This document shows positions 1-8,656 of a DNA stretch of 64,000 nt, piece after piece. The stretch covers positions 2,679,001 through 2,743,000 of the forward strand of contig NZ_CP108882.1 of NCBI RefSeq assembly GCF_036347055.1, given 5' to 3'. Numbering within the stretch: the stretch's first letter is position 1; each line of letters starts with the position of its first letter. The notes under the pieces were generated by a model. That model saw only the letters and a program-made list of their open reading frames with translations. It searched no databases and was not told where the DNA came from. The position numbers and the translations under genes are program-made. Origin of the DNA: Streptomyces sp. NBC_00820. GTDB taxonomy: Bacteria; Actinomycetota; Actinomycetes; Streptomycetales; Streptomycetaceae.

Positions 1-77
1 ACCCCGCTCGGGCGGTGGCGGCGGCTGCTGCGGCGGGGGTTGCTGCGGCTGAATCGACGTGGGCGTCAACGCTTGTG

Positions 78-174
78 GGCCCACGCCCGTAGTCCACGCC
101 TGTGGGCCCACACTCGTAGGCCCACGCCTGTAGGCCCACGCCTGTGGGCCCATACGCGTTGGCCTACGAGTGTT
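78..174. repeat. 14-bp tandem repeat (minisatellite), about seven units
   Basis: Successive units starting at 78, 92, 105, 119, 133, 147 and 161 resemble GGCCCACGCCTGTA. One unit is 13 bp and the others 14 bp, with the last two degenerating. Several junctions form the palindrome GTGGGCCCAC. The last units overlap the 3' end of the HAD phosphatase gene, so its final residues and TAG stop fall inside the repeat. Bases 1-77 before it hold nothing I can identify. Confidence 0.85.
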
Positions 175-997
175 GGCCCGTCGCCGCCGACGCACCCCGG
201 GCCGCCTGCAGGAACTCACGGGTGATCCGCTCCCCCGCCAGCACCCCCCGCTCCGGCAGGGCGATGATCGCCGCGGCGGTCCAGTCGGCGTCGGCCAGCT
301 CGCCGTGGCCGGGGCGCCAGCCCCGGTCGGCGGCCAGCAGCAGGTCGGCGTCCAGGAGGGAGTCCCCGGCCGTCAGCGTCAGCTTCGCTCCCGTGCGGCG
401 GGCGACCTCGCGGACGGCCGCGCTCTTGGTGAGCGGCTTGGGGACGGCGTAGATCTTCCGGCCCTGGAGGGACACCGTCCAGCCCCGGTCCTCCGCCCAC
501 GCCGCCAGCTCCTTCACCCACTCCTCGGGCAGCAGCTCGCGCTCGACGACGAGGTAGGCGAACAGGTCCTCCGCGACCCGGTGCTTGCGCACCCACGCGG
601 GATCGGCGGACAGGTCCAGGCGGGCACTGATCTCCTCCAGCGGAGCGCACTCGTCGGCGAGCCGCGCCAGCACCCCGGCGTGCCAGTCCTGGTCGGTGAC
701 CCCGTCCACCAGGAGATGGCCGCCGTTGGCGCAGATGGCGAACTTCGGCTGCGGTCCGGGCAGGTTGACGCGCTGGTACTGCTTGCGGGTGCGGGTCGTG
801 GTGGGCACGAACACGGCCGCGTCGCCCAGGTCGGTCAGCAGCCGGGCCGCCGTCTCCGTCATGTACGACAGCGGCTTGTTCTCGTGGACCTCCACGCACA
901 GCAGCCGGGGTGCGCGCGCGTCGGGCATCGTCAGGGCCAGGGCGGCCGAGGAGTAGATCAGCGTGCGGTCGAGGTCACTCGCCACCAGTACGGCCAT
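164..997 (-). CDS. HAD-superfamily hydrolase of the Ter-associated module
   Basis: Haloacid-dehalogenase-type phosphatase of 277 residues, probably cytoplasmic. Motif I is DLDRT at residues 8-12, with D8 the nucleophile and D10 the acid/base. A cap-containing middle follows, then a lysine in a KPLTKSAAV segment (motif III-like) and GDSLLDADLL (motif IV). It most resembles the sucrose-phosphate-phosphatase/Cof-type HADs that accompany tellurium-resistance genes. Its ATG shares the A with the TGA of the preceding fusion gene (TGATG at 995-999), so translation is coupled and it is the last gene of a three-gene operon. Its substrate is unknown; the context suggests dephosphorylation of a nucleotide- or sugar-phosphate made by the upstream enzymes. 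The extreme C-terminus is encoded inside a 14-bp repeat. Confidence 0.85.
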   Translation of the reverse strand: MAVLVASDLDRTLIYSSAALALTMPDARAPRLLCVEVHENKPLSYMTETAARLLTDLGDAAVFVPTTTRTRKQYQRVNLPGPQPKFAICANGGHLLVDGVTDQDWHAGVLARLADECAPLEEISARLDLSADPAWVRKHRVAEDLFAYLVVERELLPEEWVKELAAWAEDRGWTVSLQGRKIYAVPKPLTKSAAVREVARRTGAKLTLTAGDSLLDADLLLAADRGWRPGHGELADADWTAAAIIALPERGVLAGERITREFLQAARGASAATGQHS

Positions 998-3516
998 CAG
1001 AGGTTCACCGCCTTGCCGTCGGCACCGGTCGCGCCCCGAGTGTACTTGGGGTGGATCAACCCCACGCAGGTGTAAGGAAGTTCGCCGACCTCCTCGACCG
1101 GTACCCCGCGCTGCTCCGCGAGCAGGCGGACGTGGTCGAGGTCGGCTCCGGCGCCGGCCTTGGCGAGGATCTTCCAGGGCACCCGGCGCAGCAGCACACG
1201 GGTGGTCTCGCCGACGCCGGGCTTGACGAGGTTGACGTCGTGGATGCCGTACTCCTCGCTGATCCGCTCGACGGCCCGCCAGCCGTCCCAGGTCGGGGTG
1301 CGGTCCTGGGCCATCAGCTCCTTGACCGCCGCGTCGACGGTCTCGGTGACCTCGGGGAAGCGGGCGGACACGGCGTCGAGGAAGTCCACGGAGACGTCGG
1401 CACCGGCGAGTTCGCGGTAGAACTTGGCGCCGTGGAAGTCGTCCGGGCCGACGAGGTCGGCGCGCAGGACGGTGCGCGATATCAGGCCGGAGACGGTCGA
1501 GTTGAGGCAGGCGGAGGGTATGAGGAAGTCCTCGCGGGTGCCGTAGGTGCGCACGCAGGAGCCGGGGTCGGCGAGTACGGCGATCTCCGGGTTGAAGCCG
1601 GTGACACCCTCCCGCTTCTCGAACTCCTCGATGGCCTGGGTGAGTTCGCGGGTGATGGCGCCCTTGCCGGTCCAGCCGTCGACGAAGACGACGTCGCGGG
1701 GGTCGTGGTGGGCGGCGAGCCAGCGCAGCGCGTTGGCGTCGATGCCGCGGCCGCGGACGATGGAGACGGCGTAGTGCGGGAGCCGGTAGCCGTAGCGGTG
1801 CTGGGCCCAGCGGCGCATCAGCACGCCCACGGGGGTGCCGGCGCGGGCCAGGGAGACCAGCACCGGGCGGGGGGCGGGGGTGCCGGCGTCCGGGCGGGGC
1901 CGGGAGTGGGCGAGCTCGGCGATCACCGTTTCGGTGACCACGCCGACGGCCTGGGCGAGGCGGGCGGCCGAGGCGTCCAGGGCGGTGTGGAACAGCTCCT
2001 GGTACTGCTCGCTGGGCTGGTACTCCACCGGCAGCGACTCGGCGTAGTGCGCGCCGCCGCTCTGGATGGCCTCCTCGCGCTCCTCGGTCGGCGCCTCCAG
2101 GGTCACGTCCGAGAGGTCCTGGAGCAGCCAGCCGACCTCTTCGGGCGCGTACGAGGAGAAGGCGGGGCCGCGGAGGGGCTCGGACAGCATGGGCGGCCTT
2201 TCGGGGGCGGCGGGGGGCGCGGGGACGTAGGAGGGTACGACCGCGAGCAGGACGTGCGGGATGTGGGCCGCGAGGCGGTCCAGGAGGCCCCCGGGGGCCC
2301 GCAGCAGGGGGGTGTCGGCGGCGGAGTCGACGACGGCGACCACGGCGTCGAAGCCGGCGCCGGCGACGTTGTAGGCGTAGCGCTCGCCGGGGCCGTCGGC
2401 CGGGTCGTCGTGGGCGGGGAAGGCCAGGCGGGTGCGGATGGCGTAGCCGGGGTCGTCGACGGCGAGGACGGGCGAGCGGGTGGTGGTCGAGAAGCGCACC
2501 TCGGCCGGGACGGCCTGCTCCAGCTCGCGGGCGACGCGCAGCGGGGCGTACATCAGCTCCTCGAAGCCCAGCACGAGCACCCGCCGGGCTCCGGCGGGCA
2601 GCGCCTCGGCGACGCGGGCGGCCATGGCCGGCAGCGCGGCCTCCAGGCGGGTTCGGTGCGCCGCCGTGAACCCGTGCCGTCCGCCGTCGGGCAGGCCGTG
2701 GGGCCAGCGCAGGTCGACCCGGCCGACCCGGGCGATCCGGTCGTGCGACGGGTCGGCCGGCCCCGCGGTGTGCGTGCCGCTCCCGGCGGAGTTCCCGCTC
2801 TCGTGGCGGGCGACCAGTTCCTGCCCCTTCGCCAGTACGCCCTCCGGGAGCCGTACGGTGCCGGAGGCGGCGGCGACGAGGTCGACGCGGGCGCCGATCT
2901 CGGTGGCGAAACGTTCCAGCCGGACGGCGTCCCCGGCGGAGCGCATGTCGACCAGGGCGACCACCACGTACCGGCGTCGCGGATGGCGGGCGTGCAGGTC
3001 GCGGATGGTGTTGAGGACCGTGTTGCCGGTGGAGAACTCGTCGTCGACCAGCACCAGCGGGCCGTCACCGGCGAGCAGGGCCGGGTTCTCCGGGAGCAGC
3101 AGGTGGGTGGTGGCGTGGGAGTGGGATTCCTCGAAGCCGCCGGCCTGGACGACGCCGGTGACCGGGCGGCGGGTGGAGTGCAGGTACGGGGCGGGGCCGA
3201 GGCCGTCGGCGACGGAGTGGCCGAGGCCGGTGGCGGTCTCCGCGTAGCCGAGGACGACCGCCGCGGCCGCCTCCGTGTCGCCGAGCAGGGCGCGGACCCG
3301 GCGGCCCAGCCGGAAGCCGTGGCCGTAGACCACGGAGGGCGACTGCGGGATGTGCTTGCCGAGCACGTGCGAGACGAGCAGGTGGGCGCGCTTGGGGTTG
3401 CGGCGCAGCGCGAGCCCGAGCAGGGCCGTCAGGCCGTCGTCGCCCTCCAGTTCGACCCCGAGCCGCTCGGCGACCCAGCTGCCGGACCAGACCCCGTCGT
3501 TCACTGCGTTGTTCAT
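997..3516 (-). CDS. Four-domain fusion: phosphoribosyltransferase, TRSP, StiP and Pelota-like RNA-binding domains
   Basis: An 839-residue protein. Residues about 20-225 look like the PRTase_2 family, with the PRPP loop LVLVDDEFSTGNT at 154-166. Residues about 300-430 match the TRSP domain that usually follows it. About 453-735 look like the StiP (cysteine-protease-like/PRTase-like) domain, with a second loop VVFVDGWTGKGA at 609-620 and DPGSC at 650-654. About 757-825 resemble a Pelota-type RNA-binding domain. In many bacteria these are separate genes; here they are fused. The family belongs to Ter-linked modules proposed (Anantharaman, Iyer and Aravind) to make a nucleoside-like metabolite; that role is inference. 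The ATG at 3516 lies 22 bp after the upstream lyase gene, and the stop overlaps the HAD start. Confidence 0.85.
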   Translation of the reverse strand: MNNAVNDGVWSGSWVAERLGVELEGDDGLTALLGLALRRNPKRAHLLVSHVLGKHIPQSPSVVYGHGFRLGRRVRALLGDTEAAAAVVLGYAETATGLGHSVADGLGPAPYLHSTRRPVTGVVQAGGFEESHSHATTHLLLPENPALLAGDGPLVLVDDEFSTGNTVLNTIRDLHARHPRRRYVVVALVDMRSAGDAVRLERFATEIGARVDLVAAASGTVRLPEGVLAKGQELVARHESGNSAGSGTHTAGPADPSHDRIARVGRVDLRWPHGLPDGGRHGFTAAHRTRLEAALPAMAARVAEALPAGARRVLVLGFEELMYAPLRVARELEQAVPAEVRFSTTTRSPVLAVDDPGYAIRTRLAFPAHDDPADGPGERYAYNVAGAGFDAVVAVVDSAADTPLLRAPGGLLDRLAAHIPHVLLAVVPSYVPAPPAAPERPPMLSEPLRGPAFSSYAPEEVGWLLQDLSDVTLEAPTEEREEAIQSGGAHYAESLPVEYQPSEQYQELFHTALDASAARLAQAVGVVTETVIAELAHSRPRPDAGTPAPRPVLVSLARAGTPVGVLMRRWAQHRYGYRLPHYAVSIVRGRGIDANALRWLAAHHDPRDVVFVDGWTGKGAITRELTQAIEEFEKREGVTGFNPEIAVLADPGSCVRTYGTREDFLIPSACLNSTVSGLISRTVLRADLVGPDDFHGAKFYRELAGADVSVDFLDAVSARFPEVTETVDAAVKELMAQDRTPTWDGWRAVERISEEYGIHDVNLVKPGVGETTRVLLRRVPWKILAKAGAGADLDHVRLLAEQRGVPVEEVGELPYTCVGLIHPKYTRGATGADGKAVNL

Positions 3517-3538
3517 GCGTTCCTTGGGTTGGGAAGGG

Positions 3539-4705
3539 TCAGCCGGGGATTCCGGCGGCGAGCAGCTCCACGAAACCGACGTCCTCGTTGGCGACGCCGA
3601 AGATCTCGGCGCGCAGCAGGGTGCGCTCGGCCCAGGCGCGGTGTGGCTTCACTTCGTTCATCTTGTTCGTGTAGGCCGATCGGAGTACACCCCCGCCGCC
3701 GCGTTCCGGCCGCAGGATGTCCTGGGCGTCGCTGAACTCTTCGTGACTGACCACGGACAGCGCATGCACGGGCAGGACGTGGGAGGGGTGGATGCAGGTC
3801 TTGCCGAGCAGGCCGTTGGCCTGGTCCAGCGAGATCTCCCGCAGCAGCCCGTCCATGGCGTGCTCGATCAGCTTCTCGCGCAGCTCCACGGCCTGCACCT
3901 CAAGGAAGGGGCTCTGCCGCAGCTGTGGCTTGAACATGCGCTCGGGGACGCGGAAGTACTCCCACACGGGCCCCGTCACGGTGTATCCGGTGCCGTCGGC
4001 CCGGCCGAGCATGTTGACCACGTCGGCGATCACGGAGGCGACGATCTGGACGTCGTAGGCGGTCATGTCGGGGGCCCGGCGCAGCCCGTAGGAGGAGCAG
4101 AAGTCGGTGACGCCCAGGCGCAGGGCCAGGACCCGCTCGCGGTACCTGCCGATCGTGCGGAGGATGCCCTCCAGGGTCTCCACGCGGGACTCGCGGTAGA
4201 GCAGCTCGGGCGACTCCAGGACGGGCATGGCGAACAGCCGCCTGCCGCTGGCGGCCTCGGCGGCGCTGAGCGCCTCCAGGAAGGGCTCGCCGCGCTCCCC
4301 GGTGAACTTGGGCAGCACGAAGCCGGAGAGCAGCCGTACGGAGCCGCCGAGGCGGCGGACGAGGTCGGGGATCTGCTCGGGGGTGCGGACCCGGATGAAG
4401 AGCAGTGGCAGTTCCGTGTCCGTGCGCGCGTCGAGGTCGGCGAACTGGCGGACGAGGTTCTCCTCGCCGGCCGGGACGTCCGCGTCGTCGATGGAGTCCT
4501 CCAGGCACAGCACCATCGAGACCACGCCGATCGCGGCCTGTTTGGCGATGTCGTCCGCGAGGCGCGGCCGGGTGGCCGGACTGTACAGCGTGGCCCCCAG
4601 GGCCGCGGCGAGCAGCCGGGCCGGGGAGTCTGCGGTGAACGTGCACGGCTCCTGGTGGAACAGACGCTTCCGCACCTCGGGGGCGATGTGCCCGAAATGA
4701 CGCAT
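3539..4705 (-). CDS. HpcH/HpaI aldolase / citrate-lyase beta (CitE-like) family protein
   Basis: TIM-barrel C-C lyase homologue of 388 residues and first gene of the Ter-associated operon. The segment CLEDSIDD near residue 90 is the expected acidic metal site of CitE-like enzymes. FIRVRTPEQ and GFVLPKF further on fit the arginine and later barrel strands. The ATG at 4705 is preceded by GGGAG at a 4-base gap. Members of this subgroup recur beside TerD, HAD and PRTase genes and are predicted to split or condense a C-C bond in an unknown small molecule. It is not likely to be a true citrate lyase subunit, because no citD, citF or citC is nearby. Reaction unknown. Confidence 0.82.
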   Translation of the reverse strand: MRHFGHIAPEVRKRLFHQEPCTFTADSPARLLAAALGATLYSPATRPRLADDIAKQAAIGVVSMVLCLEDSIDDADVPAGEENLVRQFADLDARTDTELPLLFIRVRTPEQIPDLVRRLGGSVRLLSGFVLPKFTGERGEPFLEALSAAEAASGRRLFAMPVLESPELLYRESRVETLEGILRTIGRYRERVLALRLGVTDFCSSYGLRRAPDMTAYDVQIVASVIADVVNMLGRADGTGYTVTGPVWEYFRVPERMFKPQLRQSPFLEVQAVELREKLIEHAMDGLLREISLDQANGLLGKTCIHPSHVLPVHALSVVSHEEFSDAQDILRPERGGGGVLRSAYTNKMNEVKPHRAWAERTLLRAEIFGVANEDVGFVELLAAGIPG

Positions 4706-4881
4706 ATAACTCCCTCAGGGGACAAGCCCGGTCTGTGAGTTGAGTAAAAGGTGGCCGGTAATAGTACGTAGGGATGTATGTCAGAGGTTCCCCACGGGCG
4801 TGAATTTCCGGTAACTCGCCTGTGTAGGTGGGTACACCCCCCGCATTGTCGTGGCCAGGACGGAGAAGGCAGGATGACTGC
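4706..4881. promoter_or_regulatory. Divergent intergenic promoter region of the Ter operon and tailed terD
   Basis: This 176-bp gap separates the start of the leftward lyase-PRTase-HAD operon from the start of the rightward TerD gene, so both promoters must lie here. It is clearly richer in A+T than its surroundings, with TACTATTAC-like sequence on the minus strand near 4760-4770. I cannot assign a sure -35/-10 pair for either direction. Confidence 0.5.
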
Positions 4882-5727
4882 ATGACGCACGCGATGCTGA
4901 AGGGGTCGAACGTCCCGCTGGAGGCCACCACGGTGCGCGCCGTGCTGCGCTGGACGCCTGGGCAGGGTGTTCCGGACGTGGACGCGTCGGCGCTGCTGCT
5001 GGGCTCCGACGGCCGTGTGCGCTCCGACGAGGACTTCGTCTTCTACAACCAGCCCCGGCACCCCTCCGGCAAGGTGTGGCGGCTGGGCAAGAAGCGGATC
5101 GGCGACGGGCTGACGGACACGATCCAGTCAGATCTGGCCGGTGTCGAGCCGGGCGTCGGCCGGATCCTGCTCGTCGCCTCGGCGGACGGTGTCCCCTTCG
5201 ACCGGGTTCCGGCGCTGCAGATCCTGGTCTACGACGCCTCGGCCGCCGACTCCGAACCGCTGGCCCACTTCGAGATCAAGCCGGAGACGGGTGCGGAGAC
5301 CGCCCTGATCTGCGGTGAGCTGTACCGCCGCGGGGAGGGCTGGAAGTTCCGGGCCCTGGGCGAGGGCTACTCGAACGGGCTGAAGGGCCTGGCCACGGAC
5401 TTCGGCATCTCGGTGGACGAGACGGAGGTGGAGGAGGAGCCCCGCCGGCCGGAGTCGCTGTCCGTGCCGCTCCCGCCGGAGCAGCCGACGTCCACCCTCC
5501 AGACCCAGCAGTCGTCCGTGCTGCCGGCCCAGCAGACGTCCGCGCTCCCCTCCCAGTCGGCCTACGGCTACCCGCAGCCGGCGTCCTCTCAGGCGCCCGC
5601 GTACGGCTATCCCCAGCCGGCGGGGCAGCCCGCCTACGGCTATCCGCAGCCCCAGCCGGCCATGGCCGGGCCGCTGGACCCCAACTTCCGGCTGCCTCCC
5701 CAGGGCCCGCAGTTCATCGGCCGGTAG
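4882..5727 (+). CDS. TerD-domain protein with Tyr/Pro/Gln-rich C-terminal tail
   Basis: A 281-residue protein. Residues 1-180 are a TerD (calcium-binding stress/tellurium resistance) domain: [15 protein letters not shown] near 32-46, FVFYNQ near 53, then [15 protein letters not shown] and [12 protein letters not shown], all typical of the fold. From about residue 185 the sequence turns into a low-complexity tail in which AYGYPQP recurs three times, ending shortly after. The ATG at 4882 follows GGAGAAGGCAGG; an in-frame upstream ATG at 4828 would add 18 non-conserved residues. It is divergent from the lyase/PRTase/HAD operon. The tail could mediate protein contacts or condensation, which is inference. 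TerD proteins usually work with TerC-type membrane proteins, and one lies close by. Confidence 0.88.
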   Translation: MTHAMLKGSNVPLEATTVRAVLRWTPGQGVPDVDASALLLGSDGRVRSDEDFVFYNQPRHPSGKVWRLGKKRIGDGLTDTIQSDLAGVEPGVGRILLVASADGVPFDRVPALQILVYDASAADSEPLAHFEIKPETGAETALICGELYRRGEGWKFRALGEGYSNGLKGLATDFGISVDETEVEEEPRRPESLSVPLPPEQPTSTLQTQQSSVLPAQQTSALPSQSAYGYPQPASSQAPAYGYPQPAGQPAYGYPQPQPAMAGPLDPNFRLPPQGPQFIGR

Positions 5728-5772
5728 GAGCGGCCGGGCGCCGGGCGGACGACGGGAGTCCGACGACAGGGC

Positions 5773-6510
5773 CTAGCGCTCCGCCTTGGCCTTGTAGCCG
5801 CGCCCCCAGGTCAGCCCCCACCCGTACAGGCGGTCCAGCTCGCCCTGGAATCCGTACACGAACTTCACCTCGCGCCGGACGACCAGCTCCCCCTTCACGT
5901 TCTCGATCATGACGACGGCGCACGAGCGGGCCTGGGGGTGCCGCTCGTCGAGGCCGATCTCGATCCGGGGGCCGTTGCTCGGGAAGAGGGTGACCATCGC
6001 GTGCGTGCGGTCGAACGCGGGCGTCTGGTCGTAGATGTAGACGAAGACCAGCAGCCTCTTGATGGCGTCCCGGTGGTCCAGGTTGATGTACATCGTCTCG
6101 CCGGACGCCGAGCCGAACCGGTCGTCCCCGCTGAGCTTGATGTACGGCGATGAGTTGACGTCTCCGAGATAGCCGCCGAGGGGCTGTACGACGCCTTTCG
6201 TACCGTCGGTCAGCTCGTACAGACAGCCGAGGTCGAGGTCGACGTTGACCATGCTCTGCCCGTGTCCGAGGACTTCCGGGGGCTTGAGCGCCCTGAAGGG
6301 GTGCCGCAGGAGGCTGGAGCGCGGGGTGCTGTCGAAGTCGGAGGTGCGCATCCGCCAGGTCAGGTTGACGCGCAGATGGCCCGTGGCCGCGTCCTGCTTG
6401 GTGAGGGAGACCTGCTGGTGCCGCCGGGTCAGCTCGATCGCGTTCGACGCGGCGCTGCCCGAGTCGAAGTCCGCGGTCCGTCCGCCCCGCAGCCCGTCGA
6501 AGAAACCCAT
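5773..6510 (-). CDS. TerA/TerD-like tellurium resistance domain protein
   Basis: A 245-residue cytoplasmic protein. It starts MGFFDGLRG, has a basic polar N-terminal segment, then a TerD-superfamily fold: VDLDLGCLYEL, about 20 residues on the SPYIKLSGDDRFG segment, then YINLDH and RLLVFVYIYD. Two acidic calcium-type sites are plausible. The order and length fit the TerA-like branch found near terD genes. The ATG at 6510 follows a GGGGGCGGG ribosome-binding site; an upstream in-frame ATG at 6603 would add 31 arginine-rich, non-conserved residues. It is convergent with the tailed TerD gene, only 45 bp away, and lies downstream of the DUF475/TerC gene in the same direction. It is probably part of the same stress system. 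Confidence 0.8.
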   Translation of the reverse strand: MGFFDGLRGGRTADFDSGSAASNAIELTRRHQQVSLTKQDAATGHLRVNLTWRMRTSDFDSTPRSSLLRHPFRALKPPEVLGHGQSMVNVDLDLGCLYELTDGTKGVVQPLGGYLGDVNSSPYIKLSGDDRFGSASGETMYINLDHRDAIKRLLVFVYIYDQTPAFDRTHAMVTLFPSNGPRIEIGLDERHPQARSCAVVMIENVKGELVVRREVKFVYGFQGELDRLYGWGLTWGRGYKAKAER

Positions 6511-6745
6511 TCCCGCCCCCTGGTGATCGTCTCTACGCCGTCGGGGCGGCCGAGCCGAGTCGGCCGCCCCGAACAGAGCGTTCCTCACCACGCGGGGCAT
6601 CACACCCCGCCGCGTCCCTGATCTTGCCCGTAGGGGGGCTCACAGGGGATGCCGGGTCCGTCACGGGCCCGCCCTTCGAGCACCGCGGGACGCCGCCGAA
6701 GGCCGCCGGACGCCCTCAGGCGCCGGCAGACACCGTCAGGCGCCG

Positions 6746-7891
6746 TCAGACGCCGGAGGGGATCTCGGTCTTCTCGTCCGAGCCCGCCTCGCCCTCCGCG
6801 GCCGCCAGGGCGCGGTTGCGGCGGACGGAGGACCAGAAGGACCAGGCGATCAGGACGACGCCGACGAGACCGGTGATGACCTCGTTGATCTCGTACTGGA
6901 TGGTGACCATGAGGATCACGGCCAGGGCGCCGATCGCGTAGTGGGCGCCGTGCTCCAGGAAGACGTAGTCGTCCAGGGTGCCCTGGCGGACCAGGTAGAC
7001 GGTGAGCGAGCGGACGTACATCGCGCCGATGCCGAGACCCAGCGCCATCAGGACGATGTCGTTGGTGATGGCGAAGGCGCCGATCACGCCGTCGAAGGAG
7101 AAGGACGCGTCCAGGACCTCCAGGTAGAGGAACATGAAGAACGCGGCCTGGCCGGCCAGGACCACCGGCGAGCGCTTCTTGCCGGTGCGGGCGGCCTCTT
7201 CCTCCTCCTCGTGCTCGCGCTCCTCCTCTTCCTCCAGCTTGTCCTCGAAGAAGCCGGAGAGCCCCCCGACGATCATGTACGTGATCAGACCGGCGACGCC
7301 GGCGATGAGCACCGTCTGAGCCTTGTCGACGTGGCCGCCGCCGTGCTGGTGGGCGTGGGTGGCGAAGGTGAAGGAGGTGATGAGCAGGACGATCAGGGCG
7401 ATGCAGACCGCCAGCATGTCGACCTTGCCGAGCTTGGCGAGCGGCCGCTCGATCCAGCGCAGCCACTGGATGTCCCGGTCCTCGAAGATGAAGTCCAGGA
7501 AGATCATCAGCAGGAACATGCCACCGAACGCGGCGATCGCCGGGTGGGCGTCGGTGACCAGCTCCTGGTAGCGGACCTTGTCGGTCAGGGCGAGGTTGAC
7601 CGCGTCGTACGGGTTGAGTTTTGCGGTGATCGCCACGATGACGACGGGGAAGACCAGCCGCATGCCGAAGACCGCGATGAGGACGCCGACCGTGAGGAAG
7701 ATCTTCTGCCAGAAGGCACTCATCTTCTTCAGGATTCCGGCGTTGACCACCGCGTTGTCGAACGACAGCGAGATCTCGAGGATGGAAAGGATCGCCACGA
7801 TGCCGAAGGCCTTCCACCCCCCGTAGAAGACCGCCGCGACCAGACCGATCGCGGTGACCGCGAACGACCAGCCGAAGGTTTTCAGAAGCAC
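6746..7891 (-). CDS. DUF475 / TerC-family integral membrane protein
   Basis: A 381-residue polytopic membrane protein of the TerC superfamily (DUF475 branch), with about nine hydrophobic segments. The first half carries LEISLSFDNAVVNAG near residue 40, and the second half repeats it as LDASFSFDGVIGAFAITND near 270; these Asp/Asn signatures are the presumed metal-ion sites. A cytoplasmic loop around 225-245 is an almost unbroken run of Glu and basic residues, and HAHQHGGGH near 180 could bind metal. TerC-type proteins are thought to export or handle Mn2+/Ca2+ and anchor TerD proteins at the membrane. It follows a terD gene in the same direction, separated by 78 bp containing a palindromic repeat. 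Short direct repeats of CGCCGTCAG type surround its stop codon. Confidence 0.87.
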   Translation of the reverse strand: MLLKTFGWSFAVTAIGLVAAVFYGGWKAFGIVAILSILEISLSFDNAVVNAGILKKMSAFWQKIFLTVGVLIAVFGMRLVFPVVIVAITAKLNPYDAVNLALTDKVRYQELVTDAHPAIAAFGGMFLLMIFLDFIFEDRDIQWLRWIERPLAKLGKVDMLAVCIALIVLLITSFTFATHAHQHGGGHVDKAQTVLIAGVAGLITYMIVGGLSGFFEDKLEEEEEREHEEEEEAARTGKKRSPVVLAGQAAFFMFLYLEVLDASFSFDGVIGAFAITNDIVLMALGLGIGAMYVRSLTVYLVRQGTLDDYVFLEHGAHYAIGALAVILMVTIQYEINEVITGLVGVVLIAWSFWSSVRRNRALAAAEGEAGSDEKTEIPSGV

Positions 7892-7911
7892 TGGCTACCC
7901 CATCGTGTGTT

Positions 7912-7951
7912 GGGGGTCCCTCCCAGACGCAGTCTGGGGGAGGGTCTCCCC
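7912..7951. repeat. Streptomyces-type palindromic intergenic element
   Basis: GGGGGTCCCTCCCAGAC and the later GTCTGGGGGAGGG...CCCCC form a hairpin with a three-base GCA loop (arms 7918-7928 and 7932-7944, two bulged G). Elements of this sort are scattered between Streptomyces genes. It sits between terD and the DUF475 gene, so it could stall transcription or stabilise the upstream mRNA. Confidence 0.7.
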
Positions 7952-7969
7952 CGCGCCGTACCCGGCTTT

Positions 7970-8548
7970 TTACGAAACGTTGACTCCGAAGTCTAGAGCG
8001 ATCCCGCGCAACCCGGACGCGTACCCCTGACCCACCGCCCGGAACTTCCATTCACCCTGGTAGCGGTAGAGCTCGCCGAAGATCATGGCGGTTTCGGTGG
8101 AGGCGTCCTCGCTCAGGTCGTAGCGGGCCAGCTCCTGCCCGTCGGCCTGGTTGACCACGCGGATGAAGGCGTTGGAGACCTGGCCGAAGGTCTGGGAGCG
8201 CTCGTCGGCCATGTGGATCGAGACGGGAAAAATAATCTTCTCGCACTGCGGCGGCACCTCGGGGAGGTTCACCATGACCGACTCGTCGTCGCCGTCGCCC
8301 TCACCGGTGAGGTTGTCCCCGGTGTGCTCCACCGAGCCGTCCGGGCTCCTGAGCTGGTTGTAGAACACGAACCACTCGTCGCCCAGCACCCGGCCCCCGG
8401 CGCCGCAGAGCAGGGCGCTGGCGTCCAGGTCGAACGGGGCGCCGGTGGTGGACCGCGCGTCCCAGCCGAGCCCGATCAGGACGTTGGTGAGGTTCGGTGC
8501 GGCCTTCGAGAGGGAGACGTTCCCTCCTTTGGCGAGCGTGACGCCCAT
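7970..8548 (-). CDS. terD: TerD family protein
   Basis: A 192-residue, standard-length TerD calcium-binding stress protein. It begins [13 protein letters not shown] and carries [22 protein letters not shown], then [16 protein letters not shown] (the acidic Ca2+ site), [19 protein letters not shown] and a C-terminal [10 protein letters not shown]. The second of two tandem terD genes, it ends 78 bp before the DUF475 membrane protein gene and is probably co-expressed with it. TerD proteins protect against tellurite, oxidative stress and phage, and influence differentiation in Streptomyces. The KIIFP segment is written with unusually A+T-rich codons (around 8224-8238), unlike the rest of the gene. 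It is about three-quarters identical by eye to the neighbouring copy, so a tandem duplication is likely. Confidence 0.92.
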   Translation of the reverse strand: MGVTLAKGGNVSLSKAAPNLTNVLIGLGWDARSTTGAPFDLDASALLCGAGGRVLGDEWFVFYNQLRSPDGSVEHTGDNLTGEGDGDDESVMVNLPEVPPQCEKIIFPVSIHMADERSQTFGQVSNAFIRVVNQADGQELARYDLSEDASTETAMIFGELYRYQGEWKFRAVGQGYASGLRGIALDFGVNVS

Positions 8549-8592
8549 GATGCTGGTCCTCCCCTGGTGATGCTTCCCTGGTTGTCTGCGCG

Positions 8593-8625
8593 TCCGGCGC
8601 CGCCCCTAAACGGAGCGGCGCCGGA
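8593..8625 (-). terminator. Hairpin between tandem terD genes
   Basis: Perfect 11-bp arms TCCGGCGCCGC (8593-8603) and GCGGCGCCGGA (8615-8625) flank an 11-base loop just downstream of the first terD. There is no U-tract, so it is a weak or Rho-assisted terminator, or an mRNA 3' stabiliser. Confidence 0.55.
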
Positions 8626-8656
8626 TGAGGCGGTGCGGCGCAGTGGCCGTGCCGTG

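Noticed and set aside
78..174. CRISPR or attachment site
   Set aside because: Units are only 14 bp with no spacers, and no integrase or tRNA is present.
910..3735. Very long plus-strand frame opposite the PRTase fusion
   Set aside because: It has Gly/Asp/Val-rich, repetitive translation without motifs and is the complement of a clearly conserved gene; open antisense frames are expected in GC-rich DNA.
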